Shown piece after piece: positions 1 to 7,659 of a DNA stretch of 13,926 nucleotides. The stretch covers positions 10,932 through 24,857 of the forward strand of contig VBLN01000075.1 of assembly GCA_005878685.1 (NCBI GenBank). Reading direction: 5' to 3'. The notes beneath the pieces were generated by a model. That model saw nothing but the letters and a program-made list of their open reading frames with translations, was not told the DNA's origin and ran no database searches. The DNA is from Deltaproteobacteria bacterium. GTDB lineage: Bacteria > Desulfobacterota > Binatia > UBA9968. Positions within the stretch are counted from its first letter, which is position 1. Each line of letters starts with the position of its first letter. A program made the translations under genes and the position numbers.

Positions 1-1
1 C

Positions 2-58
2 GCGGCAGGAAAAGCCTGGACTAAGAACGAAACGTTAAGTCTGGAGCTGCAAGGTTAA
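2..58 (+). CDS. 3' end of upstream gene, probably ftsI/PBP with C-terminal PASTA-like tail (partial)
   Basis: The frame starting at base 2 is open to a TAA at 56-58, directly followed in frame by TAG at 59-61. It encodes AAGKAWTKNETLSLELQG and stops 5 bases before murE. The other two + frames stop earlier (22-24 and 36-38). The tail resembles the end of a PASTA repeat, where a Pro/Gly-containing turn leads into a final strand of the T-L-x-L-x-L kind. In dcw clusters the gene before murE is usually ftsI, the septal transpeptidase, and in several Gram-negative lineages that protein ends in PASTA domains. Only 18 residues are visible, so identity rests mainly on position. The small distance implies co-transcription with murE. 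Confidence 0.5.
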   Translation, partial: AAGKAWTKNETLSLELQG

Positions 59-63
59 TAGGG

Positions 64-1635
64 ATGAGACTCAAGGAGCTGCTCGAAGCTGGGGATGTGG
101 AAGAGGCCCATGGGGACATAGACTGCCCTGTCACCGGGCTTGCATATGATTCCAGAGCGGTGAAGAAGGCTGATATTTTTTTCGCCTTACCCGGGGCGCG
201 AACGGACGGACACGGTTTTGCTCCGCAAGCCGTGGAGCAGGGGGCTGCGGCTGTTGTTTTGGAAAGAAAAATTGCCTTACCGACAAACGCCACGTGGGTT
301 CGAGTGCACAATATCAGACGCACCATGGGGCTGTGGGCGGCAAAATTTTTCGCCTATCCTAGCCGTCGCCTGTGTCTTGTCGGGGTCACCGGGACCAATG
401 GGAAGACCACAGTGACCTATCTTCTCGAGTCGGTCTTTTCCGTCGCGGGAAAGGTTCCGGGCGTCATCGGGACGATCAACTACCGCTACCGGGATCAAGC
501 CCTGCCTGCCCATCACACTACTCCCGAGTCGGTGGATCTTCAGGCTCTTTTGGCCAAGATGGTCCAGTCTGGAGTTGAGTCTGTTTCCATGGAGGTTTCC
601 TCCCATGCCCTGGAATTAGAACGAGTGAGAGGCATGGAATTTGATGTTGCCTTATTCACCAATCTGTCCCGTGATCATCTCGATTTTCACGGCGATATGG
701 AACGCTACTATTCCGCTAAGAGCAGGCTTTTTACGGATTACCTGCCAGCGAGCTCCAAGAAAAAAAAGTTTGCCGTCGTTCATGGCGCAGATCCCAAAGG
801 TCAAGAGCTTCTGAACAAAGTCCGAAAAGTAGGGCTGGAGACGCTGAGTTACGGACGAGGCAACGAATGGGACGTCCATCCGTTGGAGGTTGAAGGCAAT
901 CTCGAAGGCCTGCGGGGAAAGATCTCGGTGAAAGGTAAGGAGATCGGCTTCGCTTCCCAACTTATCGGCGCGGCGAATCTGGAGAACATCTTAGGCGCCG
1001 CCGGCGTTGGTTTCGCATTGGGGTTGCCGCCCGACGTCATCGCCGAAGGCATCGGCCGGTTGAGAGCAGTCCCCGGCCGGTTGGAGAAAATCAAAAATGA
1101 TCTCGGCATCTCCGTATTCGTCGATTATGCGCATACGCCCGACGCTCTGGAGCGAGTACTGCAAGGTCTACGTCCTCTGACGCGGCGTCGGTTGGTTGCG
1201 CTCTTCGGTTGCGGCGGAGATCGAGATCGCGGAAAACGGCCGCTCATGGGAGAGATCGCGGGGCACCTCAGCGATCTCTTGGTTTTGACATCCGACAACC
1301 CTCGCAGTGAGGAGCCTCATAGAATTTTGGCAGAGATCGAAGCGGGGGTGCAGAAAACCGGTCTGAAGAAATTTTCGATTTCCGATTTTGGATTTCCGAT
1401 TTCAAATCTAAAATCGGAGAGGGGTTATTTTGTAGAGCCGGATCGGCGCGCCGCTATTGGTCTGGCACTTCGGCTTGCGCGCGCCGGCGACCTGATTCTG
1501 ATAGCAGGGAAGGGACACGAGGATTACCAGCTAGTGGGATCCCAGCGGCTTCACTTCGATGATCGTGAAGTGGCAAAACAAGAGTTGGGAAAGCTGTCAG
1601 CGATCAGCAGTCAGGAGAAAGCTGATAGCAAATAG
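64..1635 (+). CDS. murE: UDP-MurNAc-L-Ala-D-Glu : meso-diaminopimelate ligase MurE
   Basis: This cytoplasmic Mur ligase adds the third residue of the peptidoglycan stem peptide using ATP. Visible motifs are the P-loop GTNGKTT (residues 110-116), HTTPES (151-156), the ATP/Mg glutamate in MEVSSHALE (E177), H205 in SRDHLDFHG, the candidate carbamylated lysine in SAKSR (K219), the asparagine pair N305/N308, R339, D354 in DYAHTPDA, and GKGHEDY (482-488). DNPR at 411-414 is the signature of enzymes that take meso-DAP rather than lysine. At 523 residues it is longer than E. coli MurE (about 495). Part of the excess is a run at about 437-451 encoded by a short DNA repeat, and a C-terminal tail (about 511-523) encoded by another repeat. 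The ATG at 64 gives the expected N-terminus, with AAGG at 51-54 as a weak ribosome site. The gene probably continues an operon entered from upstream. Confidence 0.97.
   Translation: MRLKELLEAGDVEEAHGDIDCPVTGLAYDSRAVKKADIFFALPGARTDGHGFAPQAVEQGAAAVVLERKIALPTNATWVRVHNIRRTMGLWAAKFFAYPSRRLCLVGVTGTNGKTTVTYLLESVFSVAGKVPGVIGTINYRYRDQALPAHHTTPESVDLQALLAKMVQSGVESVSMEVSSHALELERVRGMEFDVALFTNLSRDHLDFHGDMERYYSAKSRLFTDYLPASSKKKKFAVVHGADPKGQELLNKVRKVGLETLSYGRGNEWDVHPLEVEGNLEGLRGKISVKGKEIGFASQLIGAANLENILGAAGVGFALGLPPDVIAEGIGRLRAVPGRLEKIKNDLGISVFVDYAHTPDALERVLQGLRPLTRRRLVALFGCGGDRDRGKRPLMGEIAGHLSDLLVLTSDNPRSEEPHRILAEIEAGVQKTGLKKFSISDFGFPISNLKSERGYFVEPDRRAAIGLALRLARAGDLILIAGKGHEDYQLVGSQRLHFDDREVAKQELGKLSAISSQEKADSK
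1377..1417 (+). repeat. AT-rich short repeat inserted in frame within murE
   Basis: The 12-mer GATTTCCGATTT occurs twice exactly, at 1377-1388 and 1391-1402 (period 14). It is followed by AAAATCGG at 1410-1417, the exact reverse complement of CCGATTTT at 1382-1389. GATTT-C-AAATC at 1398-1408 is a further small palindrome. The tract is markedly more AT-rich than the flanking murE sequence and encodes approximately residues 439-451. In MurE this position lies between the DNPR helix region and the conserved GKGHE segment, where family length varies. I infer an interspersed repeat tolerated in a surface loop. It resembles in composition the palindrome between ftsQ and ftsA. Confidence 0.75.
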
Positions 1636-1646
1636 CTGATGGCTAT
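1593..1646 (+). repeat. GCTGATAGC-type short repeat tract spanning the murE/murF junction
   Basis: AGCTGATAGC (1620-1629) and AGCTGATGGC (1634-1643) match at 9 of 10 bases with a 14-base period. The inverted motif TCAGC occurs at 1597-1601 and 1604-1608, with TCAG again at 1611-1614. GCTGTCAGC at 1593-1601 is a near match to the reverse complement of GCTGATAGC. The tract encodes the last 13 or so residues of MurE, contains its TAG stop, and ends a few bases before the murF ATG. It occupies the place where the murF ribosome site would be expected. Confidence 0.7.
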
Positions 1647-1649
1647 TTC

Positions 1650-3035
1650 ATGCCGTGGAGCAGAGAAGAAATCCTCCTGGCCACTGGCGGGACGGTCCTC
1701 AAGGAAGGGAAAAAGGCGGTTTTTGGCGAAGTCGTCATCGATTCGGCAAAGGCAAGAGCAGACTCGGTCTTCATTGCCTTGAAAGGAGCAAGGTTTGATG
1801 GACATGACTTCCTCAAGCAAGCGGTCCGCAATGGAGCCTCTTGTCTTGTCGTCCATAAGCGACCGCGCCTTTCAGAGCTCGCAGATGCTACAGTTATTAA
1901 GGTACGGGACACGCTTACGGCGCTGGGGGATCTGGCCCTTTACCGCCGCAACAAGGTCGGCCCCAAAGTTTTGGCCATTACAGGATCGAATGGAAAGACA
2001 ACGACAAAGGAGATGGTAGCAGCGATTTTGGAGCAGGCCTCAATTCAGGGAAGATCCCTTCGAGGAAGAGTCCTAAAGACTGAGGGAAATTACAACAACC
2101 TCGTGGGTTTGCCTCTAAGCCTGCTTCGCCTTCGAGGGGACGAGGAGGCTGCGGTTCTTGAACTGGGAACGAGTCATCCGGGAGAGATCAGACGTCTGAC
2201 ACAAATCGACGCTCCCGATGTCGGTCTCATCACTTCGGTTGCACCGGCTCACCTGGAAGGGCTCCGGACCGTGGCCGGCGTGGCTCGGGAAAAAGGGGAA
2301 CTCTTTCGAGGAATGAAGTCAGAGGGGGTTGCGGTCGTCAACCTGGATGATCCTTGGGCGTACCGTCTGGGAAAGAAGTTTCCGGGAAAGAAAATCACCT
2401 ACGGCAGGTCAGGTGAAGTCAGGAGTGAGTCTTGGAAGGCTGTTGGTACAGCGGGAATGGAATTTACCTTCCTAGTGGGGAGCCGGCGGCAGGGCATCCG
2501 TCTTAAGCTCTCAGGGGAACGTAACCCGGCGGCCATGGCCTACGGGCTTGGAGCCGATCTGGAAGCAATCCGCCTGGGGCTGGAAGCGCTCAAGCCGTAT
2601 CCGATGCGCATGGCGACAGAAATATGGAGGGGGATCGGAATTATCAACGATGCCTACAACGCCAATCCGGCATCCATGGAAGCCGCCCTCAAGACGCTGG
2701 CACAAGTGGAAACTCGAGGAGAGAAAATTGCCGTATTGGGGGACAAGTTGGAGCTGGGGAAGAAAGCGGGTAAGAGCCATCTCAAATTGGGCAGATGGAT
2801 GGACAAATATCACGTCGATCGCCTCTATCTGCTGGGTCAGCAGGCTGCGCAAGTTCGAAGAGGGGCGCTGCTTGCGGGGATGGATGAAAGGCAAGTGTTC
2901 ATTGGTAAGAATCATTCGAGCATCGCGCGGATGATGCACAATCATGTGCAGAAGGGGGACTGGATTCTCTTCAAGGGATCACGCGGCATGGAGATGGAGA
3001 AGGTTTTGGCGGCATTTAAAGATAGGGGAGAGTAA
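1650..3035 (+). CDS. murF: UDP-MurNAc-tripeptide : D-Ala-D-Ala ligase MurF
   Basis: MurF adds the D-Ala-D-Ala dipeptide, completing the cytoplasmic UDP-MurNAc pentapeptide. Motifs present are the P-loop [10 protein letters not shown] (111-120), GNYNN (146-150), the glutamate in [10 protein letters not shown] (E171), H201 in APAHLEG, R320, D334 in NDAYNANP, and [11 protein letters not shown] (442-452). The length of 461 is normal (E. coli about 452). The start at 1650 lies 14 bases after murE and gives a standard N-terminus. No Shine-Dalgarno sequence is visible because the upstream bases are repeat sequence, so translational coupling to murE is likely. Two oddities are visible. An insertion before GNYNN contains a near-duplicated GRSL/GRVL unit (134-142). 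The usual G-x-H-N-x-x-N-A-L-A-A helix reads [13 protein letters not shown] (289-301), which is six residues short and lacks the second asparagine. Confidence 0.95.
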   Translation: MPWSREEILLATGGTVLKEGKKAVFGEVVIDSAKARADSVFIALKGARFDGHDFLKQAVRNGASCLVVHKRPRLSELADATVIKVRDTLTALGDLALYRRNKVGPKVLAITGSNGKTTTKEMVAAILEQASIQGRSLRGRVLKTEGNYNNLVGLPLSLLRLRGDEEAAVLELGTSHPGEIRRLTQIDAPDVGLITSVAPAHLEGLRTVAGVAREKGELFRGMKSEGVAVVNLDDPWAYRLGKKFPGKKITYGRSGEVRSESWKAVGTAGMEFTFLVGSRRQGIRLKLSGERNPAAMAYGLGADLEAIRLGLEALKPYPMRMATEIWRGIGIINDAYNANPASMEAALKTLAQVETRGEKIAVLGDKLELGKKAGKSHLKLGRWMDKYHVDRLYLLGQQAAQVRRGALLAGMDERQVFIGKNHSSIARMMHNHVQKGDWILFKGSRGMEMEKVLAAFKDRGE

Positions 3036-3040
3036 CGCTT

Positions 3041-4117
3041 GTGCTGTATCATTTGCTCTTTCCTCTGCACTCGACCTATTCAGCGTTTAACGTATTCCGC
3101 TACATTACCTTTCGGGCGGCCCTGGCGGCTTTAATGGCGCTGCTCATTTCCTTTCTTCTAGGCCCTTATATTATTCGCTCACTAGCGGCTGCGCAAATGA
3201 GCCAGCCGATCCGCGAAGATGGTCCGGCCAGCCACACGGCGAAGGCGGGCACGCCTACTATGGGGGGGACGCTCATCATTCTTGCCCTCTTTCTCTCAAC
3301 TATTCTCCTCGCTGACATGGCGAACCCTTACGTTACCCTTGCTCTCTTTGTCACCGCAGGCTTCGGTGTGATCGGCTTTGTTGACGATTCCCTAAAGCTC
3401 AAGCGCAAGAGCAGTCGCGGTCTCTCGGCTCGAACCAAGCTTCTCTGCCAGTTCGCTGTAGCTTGTGTTGCCGTCCTCATCCTCTATCACCCGCTGCATT
3501 TCAGCAGCGTGATTGGGGTTCCTTTTCTCAAAAATATTCGGCCTGATCTGGGTTTGTGGTACGTCCCGTTCGCCATGCTCGTGGTGGTGGGCGCCTCTAA
3601 TGCCGTTAATCTGACCGACGGCCTTGACGGCCTTGCGATCGGACCCGTGATGGTCGCGGCCGGGACCTACGCGTTCATCGCTTATGTCACAGGTCATCAG
3701 AAACTGGCTGAGTATCTTCAGATTTATTATGTCAACGGCGCCGGCGAGCTTAGCATTTTCTGCGGCGCGATGGTCGCGGCCGGTCTCGGCTTTCTCTGGT
3801 TCAATGCCTACCCGGCCCAGATGTTCATGGGAGACGTGGGCTCTCTGGCTTTAGGCGCTGCGCTGGGCATCATCGCGGTGATGACCAAGCATGAGATCCT
3901 TTTGATCATCGTTGGCGGCGTCTTTGTCGTTGAGGCGCTCTCAGTGATTTTTCAGGTTGTTTCTTACAAGCTCAGGCGCAAGCGGGTGTTCCTGATGGCT
4001 CCGATCCACCACCACTACGAGCTTAAGGGGTGGCCCGAGCCTCAGATCATCGTTCGTTTCTGGATCATTTCGGTCATCTGCGCGCTGGTGGCTTTGAGTA
4101 CGTTGAAGCTGAGATGA
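3041..4117 (+). CDS. mraY: Phospho-MurNAc-pentapeptide transferase MraY (lipid I synthase)
   Basis: MraY is an integral inner-membrane enzyme that transfers phospho-MurNAc-pentapeptide from UDP to undecaprenyl phosphate, giving lipid I. The start is GTG at 3041, chosen because [21 protein letters not shown] is the canonical N-terminus. GGGGAG at about 3025-3030 is the ribosome site. Signature elements are KAGTPTMGG (68-76), the Mg-binding aspartate pair in GFVDDSLK (D115/D116), NLTDGLDG (190-197), FMGDVGS with D265, and the histidine loop PIHHHYE (321-327). About ten hydrophobic segments fill the 358 residues, equal to the family norm (about 360). It begins 5 bases after murF and is translated in the same unit. 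Confidence 0.98.
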   Translation: MLYHLLFPLHSTYSAFNVFRYITFRAALAALMALLISFLLGPYIIRSLAAAQMSQPIREDGPASHTAKAGTPTMGGTLIILALFLSTILLADMANPYVTLALFVTAGFGVIGFVDDSLKLKRKSSRGLSARTKLLCQFAVACVAVLILYHPLHFSSVIGVPFLKNIRPDLGLWYVPFAMLVVVGASNAVNLTDGLDGLAIGPVMVAAGTYAFIAYVTGHQKLAEYLQIYYVNGAGELSIFCGAMVAAGLGFLWFNAYPAQMFMGDVGSLALGAALGIIAVMTKHEILLIIVGGVFVVEALSVIFQVVSYKLRRKRVFLMAPIHHHYELKGWPEPQIIVRFWIISVICALVALSTLKLR

Positions 4118-4129
4118 AAAAGATTTTCC

Positions 4130-5464
4130 ATGGAATTGAGGGACAAAAGGGTGATGGTCCTCGGGCTGGCGCGCACAGGAATCGAAACGGTTCGATTTCT
4201 CGTAGGTCGAGGAGCGCAAGTGCTGGCGAGCGATTGCAAAAACGAAAAGGAGCTTGAGACGGAGATGCAAGCGCTCTCTCAATTGCCGGTTCGTTTCCTT
4301 CTGGGCGGGGAAACGATTTCATGGCTAGACGGAGTCGATCTCTTAGTTCCCAGTCCCGGGGTTCCGCTAGAGAATCCTCTGCTTCATGAGGCGACGAAGA
4401 GAGGGATCGATGTCCTGAGTGAAATTGAGCTCGCCTATCGATTTCTCCAGGTGCCATTGGTCGCGATTACCGGCACGAATGGAAAGAGCACGACGACTTC
4501 GTTGATCGGTGAGATTTTAAAGGCCAGAGGCTTGAAGGTCTTTGTCGGTGGGAATATCGGGGCCCCATTGATGGGATTCGTTGCCGGAGATTGGGACTGG
4601 GGTGTCGTGGAGGTGAGCAGCTTTCAGCTCGAGTGGGTCGAGCAGTTTCGTCCCAAGATCGCGCTGCTGCTTAATTTGACCGAGGATCACCTCGATCGTT
4701 ATCCGAGCTTTGCCTCTTATTGTGGGGTGAAGGAGAGGATTTTTCGTTCTCAGCGAGACGGGGATATCGCTGTCCTCAACCGCGATGATCCTCTTGTGTG
4801 GGCCATGAAAGAAAGGATCCGTGCGCGGGTGATCTCTTTTGGCTGGCACGAGGTGGACGAGGGGGTCTATGCCAACGGGAGCGAGATTATCTGGAGGAGC
4901 CACGCTGGAGAAGAACGATTTCCCCTTGCCAGAGTCAAGATCCAGGGAGTCCACAACGTCGAGAATCTGATGGCGGCGGTGACCGCGGCGAAATCCATAG
5001 GTGTTCCGCGAGAAATCATTCAAAGAGCCATGGAGGGATTTTCCGGCCTCGAGCATCGGCTCGAGTTCGTGCGTGAGAAAGATGGCGTTCGTTTTTATGA
5101 CGATTCGAAAGGCACCAATGTCGGCGCAGTGGTCAAGTCACTAGCTAGCTTTTCAGGTCCGGTGATTCTCCTCGCCGGCGGCATCGATAAAGGAGGCGAC
5201 TACCGCGTATTAGAAGATGAGATTCGGCGCAAGGTCGAAAAGATGATCCTGTTCGGCGCGGCCAAAGAGATCATCAGCAGAGCCTTGGGCCATCTCACAG
5301 AAACCGTTGTGGTGCAGACGCTCGAGGAGGCGGTCCGAGAAGCGGCAAGCAGCGCGCGTGCGGGGGATATTGTTCTTCTTTCTCCTGCCTGCTCCAGCTT
5401 TGACATGTTTCAGAACTATGCCGAGAGGGGGCAAGTCTTTAAGAACTTGGTTTGGAATCTATGA
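4130..5464 (+). CDS. murD: UDP-MurNAc-L-alanine : D-glutamate ligase MurD
   Basis: MurD adds D-glutamate, the second stem-peptide residue, in the cytoplasm. The N-terminal UDP-binding domain shows VMVLGLARTG (8-17) and PSPGVP (74-79). The central ATPase has GTNGKSTTT (115-123), E161 in EVSSFQLE, H187 in TEDHLDRY and the likely carbamylated K201. The asparagine pair is intact in GVHNVENLMAA (N276, N279). The C-terminal domain has R310, DDSKGTN (324-330) and SPACSSFDMF (418-427). The 444 residues match the family. The ATG at 4130, 12 bases past mraY, is the first that gives the expected start (MELRDKRVMVLGL). Its ribosome site is weak (AAAAAGA). The stop TGA overlaps the ftsW ATG in ATGA. Confidence 0.97.
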   Translation: MELRDKRVMVLGLARTGIETVRFLVGRGAQVLASDCKNEKELETEMQALSQLPVRFLLGGETISWLDGVDLLVPSPGVPLENPLLHEATKRGIDVLSEIELAYRFLQVPLVAITGTNGKSTTTSLIGEILKARGLKVFVGGNIGAPLMGFVAGDWDWGVVEVSSFQLEWVEQFRPKIALLLNLTEDHLDRYPSFASYCGVKERIFRSQRDGDIAVLNRDDPLVWAMKERIRARVISFGWHEVDEGVYANGSEIIWRSHAGEERFPLARVKIQGVHNVENLMAAVTAAKSIGVPREIIQRAMEGFSGLEHRLEFVREKDGVRFYDDSKGTNVGAVVKSLASFSGPVILLAGGIDKGGDYRVLEDEIRRKVEKMILFGAAKEIISRALGHLTETVVVQTLEEAVREAASSARAGDIVLLSPACSSFDMFQNYAERGQVFKNLVWNL

Positions 5465-6555
5465 GAGAAGGGATGGCTATAGATGGTTGGATCTTGCTCG
5501 CTGTCGCGGTGCTGCTAGCGGTGGGCATCACGATGGTTCTGAGTACCAGCTATCTCTATTCGCAGGAGCGCTTCTCTGACGGCACCTACTTTTTTCGCAA
5601 GCAGCTGGTGGCGGCGGGTGTGGGGCTGGTGGCACTCGTGATCTCTGCCCTGTTTCCGTCGGCGGCCTACCGGAGGATCGCCTATCCCCTGTTGGGTCTA
5701 AGCCTCGTGATCTTAACGATAGTTCTCGTACCCGGGATAGGTCTTTCGCGCGGCGGCGCCAGGCGCTGGCTTCCCCTGGGTGGCTTCGCCTTTCAACCTG
5801 GCGAGCTGGCCAAGATTTCCCTGGTGCTTTACCTGGCCCATTCTTTGGCGAAGAAGAGGGAGATGATCCGCACTTTTACCGTTGGCGTTCTCCCACATCT
5901 CATTGTCGGGGGCCTTTTTTTAGGCCTCATCCTTCTGGAGCCTGATTTGGGAACAGCGCTCATGCTCGGTTTGATTCTTTTTCTCATGCTTTTTGTCGGT
6001 GGGATCAAGGCTTCTCATCTCTTGATGATCGGCTCGATGGCGTTGCCGGTTTTGGCGCTCGCTCTTATCGGCGCGGAATATCGCCTGCGTCGCCTCTTCG
6101 CCTTTGTCGATCCGTGGAGGGATGCCTCGAACACCGGCTTTCAAATCATCCAGTCGTACATCGCATTCGGCTCCGGGCAGCTTTGGGGACGCGGATTGGG
6201 TGAGAGCCGACAGAAATTGTTTTATCTGCCCGAGGCACACACGGATTTTATTTTCTCCGTGATCGGAGAGGAGTTGGGCCTGCTGGGGGCGTTGGTGGTT
6301 CTAGCACTCTTCGCCGTCATCGTCGTGCGGGGATTGCGTATGACAGCGAGGATTGAAGAGCCGTTTTGCCAGTACCTGGCTTTTGGGTTGACGACCCTGT
6401 TGGGCCTTCAGGCACTGATCCACATGGGGGTCGCCATGGGACTTCTGCCCACAAAGGGTCTGGTGCTTCCTTTTATCAGCTACGGAGGCTCGGCGATGGT
6501 GATGAACCTGACGGAGGCCGGGATACTTCTCAGTCTCTCGCGCAGGAGATTGTAA
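5461..6555 (+). CDS. ftsW: SEDS-family septal peptidoglycan polymerase FtsW
   Basis: FtsW is a polytopic membrane glycosyltransferase that polymerises lipid II at the division site together with its partner transpeptidase FtsI. SEDS hallmarks, numbered from the ATG at 5461, are ARRWLPLGGFAFQPGELAK (100-118), LEPDLGTA (159-166), PEAHTDFIF containing the putative catalytic aspartate D262, the following GEELG, and the FISYGGSA segment (338-345). About ten hydrophobic stretches are present. The protein has 364 residues, shorter than E. coli FtsW (about 414) mainly because the N-terminal cytoplasmic extension is absent. I chose the ATG at 5461 because it overlaps the murD stop (ATGA). A TTG at 5452 and an ATG at 5473 are alternatives. 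Between murD and murG, FtsW rather than RodA is the expected paralogue. Confidence 0.95.
   Translation: MREGMAIDGWILLAVAVLLAVGITMVLSTSYLYSQERFSDGTYFFRKQLVAAGVGLVALVISALFPSAAYRRIAYPLLGLSLVILTIVLVPGIGLSRGGARRWLPLGGFAFQPGELAKISLVLYLAHSLAKKREMIRTFTVGVLPHLIVGGLFLGLILLEPDLGTALMLGLILFLMLFVGGIKASHLLMIGSMALPVLALALIGAEYRLRRLFAFVDPWRDASNTGFQIIQSYIAFGSGQLWGRGLGESRQKLFYLPEAHTDFIFSVIGEELGLLGALVVLALFAVIVVRGLRMTARIEEPFCQYLAFGLTTLLGLQALIHMGVAMGLLPTKGLVLPFISYGGSAMVMNLTEAGILLSLSRRRL
6544..6549 (+). promoter_or_regulatory. Ribosome binding site for murG
   Basis: AGGAGA lies within the last codons of ftsW, 8 bases before the ATG at 6558. It supports 6558 as the murG start rather than the in-frame upstream ATG at 6366, which would add 64 residues overlapping ftsW. 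Confidence 0.8.
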
Positions 6556-6557
6556 GA

Positions 6558-7649
6558 ATGCGGGTGGTCATAGCTGGCGGGGGAACCGGCGGTCACCTCT
6601 TCCCCGGACTGGCTGTGGCTCGGGAATTTAAAAGAAGAGACGCCATGACCGAGGTGCTATTCGTCGGAAGTGAGCTTGGGATTGAAAGCCGGATCGTGCC
6701 TCATGAGGGATTTGCCTTGGAAACGCTGCCGATTAAGGGAATCAAAGGGAGAGGCATGCGAGGATTGATCCAGGCTCTTTTTGGCATTCCGGTTAGTCTT
6801 TTCCGCTCGCTCAGAGTCATCCGGCGCTTTCGGCCCGAGTGCATCATCGGAGTTGGCGGCTATGCCTCGGGTCCGTTTCTTCTCGCGGGAAAAATTAGGG
6901 GTATTCGGTGCGCCATCATGGAGCAAAATCTTCGCCCAGGGTTAACCAATCGCATCCTGAGTCGGCTCGTGGATCGTATCTTTGCCACCTATGAGGGGAG
7001 CCTCGCTTATTTTCCCCAATTCAAGGTCATAACGACGGGAAATCCAGTGCGCTGGCGGACTCTGCCTCAGGTTCAGCAGCAGGAAACCTTTACACTCCTG
7101 GTCTTCGGGGGAAGCGCAGGAGCCCACCGGATCAATCTCTGCGTGGTCGAGGCGCTGGAGAGGCTTAAAGATCTCGGCCCAAGACTCCGAGTCGTTCACC
7201 AGACCGGAGAGGCGGATCTCTCTTCCATCAAGCCGGCCTACGATTCTCTTCCCTTTAAGGCTGAGATTTTTGCTTTCATTCAACGGATGGATCACGCCTA
7301 TGCCGAGGCGGATCTTGTGGTTTGTCGGGCCGGAGCCACGACGATCGCGGAACTTACGGCATTCGGGAAGCCCGCGATCCTGGTTCCTTATCCCTATGCG
7401 GCCTACGACCACCAGCGATGGAATGCCCAGGCCCTTCAAGAGTGGGGAGCGGCAGAGATGATCCTGGATCGGGACCTGAGCGGGGAGAAGCTTGCTGCGA
7501 CGATCAGGGCTCTCTATTTAGATCGCGAGCGGCTCAAGAGCATGGGGGAAGCCGCTCGAAAACTCGGCAGACCTGAAGCCGCGGAGAGGATTGTGGATGA
7601 GTGTTATGCGCTGCTGTCTAGTACGAGACAGGGTGACAAGAGACCGTGA
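6558..7649 (+). CDS. murG: UDP-GlcNAc : lipid I N-acetylglucosaminyltransferase MurG
   Basis: MurG is a peripheral inner-membrane GT-B glycosyltransferase that converts lipid I to lipid II on the cytoplasmic face. The protein from ATG 6558 has 363 residues (E. coli 355) and opens with the canonical MRVVIAGGGTGGHLFPGLAV, including the glycine-rich loop at 7-13. Further signatures are IIGVGGYASGP (96-106), EQN (122-124), the second glycine-rich loop FGGSAGA (183-189), CRAGATTIAEL (256-266), the donor-binding region, and DHQRWNA (284-290). The frame is open upstream to 6366, but that extension overlaps ftsW in another frame and has no homology-like content. It starts 2 bases after the ftsW stop, and murC follows 10 bases after its own stop. 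Confidence 0.97.
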   Translation: MRVVIAGGGTGGHLFPGLAVAREFKRRDAMTEVLFVGSELGIESRIVPHEGFALETLPIKGIKGRGMRGLIQALFGIPVSLFRSLRVIRRFRPECIIGVGGYASGPFLLAGKIRGIRCAIMEQNLRPGLTNRILSRLVDRIFATYEGSLAYFPQFKVITTGNPVRWRTLPQVQQQETFTLLVFGGSAGAHRINLCVVEALERLKDLGPRLRVVHQTGEADLSSIKPAYDSLPFKAEIFAFIQRMDHAYAEADLVVCRAGATTIAELTAFGKPAILVPYPYAAYDHQRWNAQALQEWGAAEMILDRDLSGEKLAATIRALYLDRERLKSMGEAARKLGRPEAAERIVDECYALLSSTRQGDKRP

Positions 7650-7659
7650 GTCTTGAACC

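Noticed and set aside
760..767. Run of eight A in murE (and another at 9689-9696 in murB) as a possible slippage site
   Set aside because: Both runs simply encode lysine codons in intact frames; no alternative-frame product or stop arrangement suggests programmed slippage.
2408..2423. GTCAGG repeated twice in murF
   Set aside because: Two copies of a 6-mer 10 bases apart are too short to distinguish from chance.
6366..6557. 64-codon N-terminal extension of murG
   Set aside because: It overlaps the ftsW 3' end in another frame, while the ATG at 6558 gives the canonical MurG start and has an AGGAGA site 8 bases upstream.
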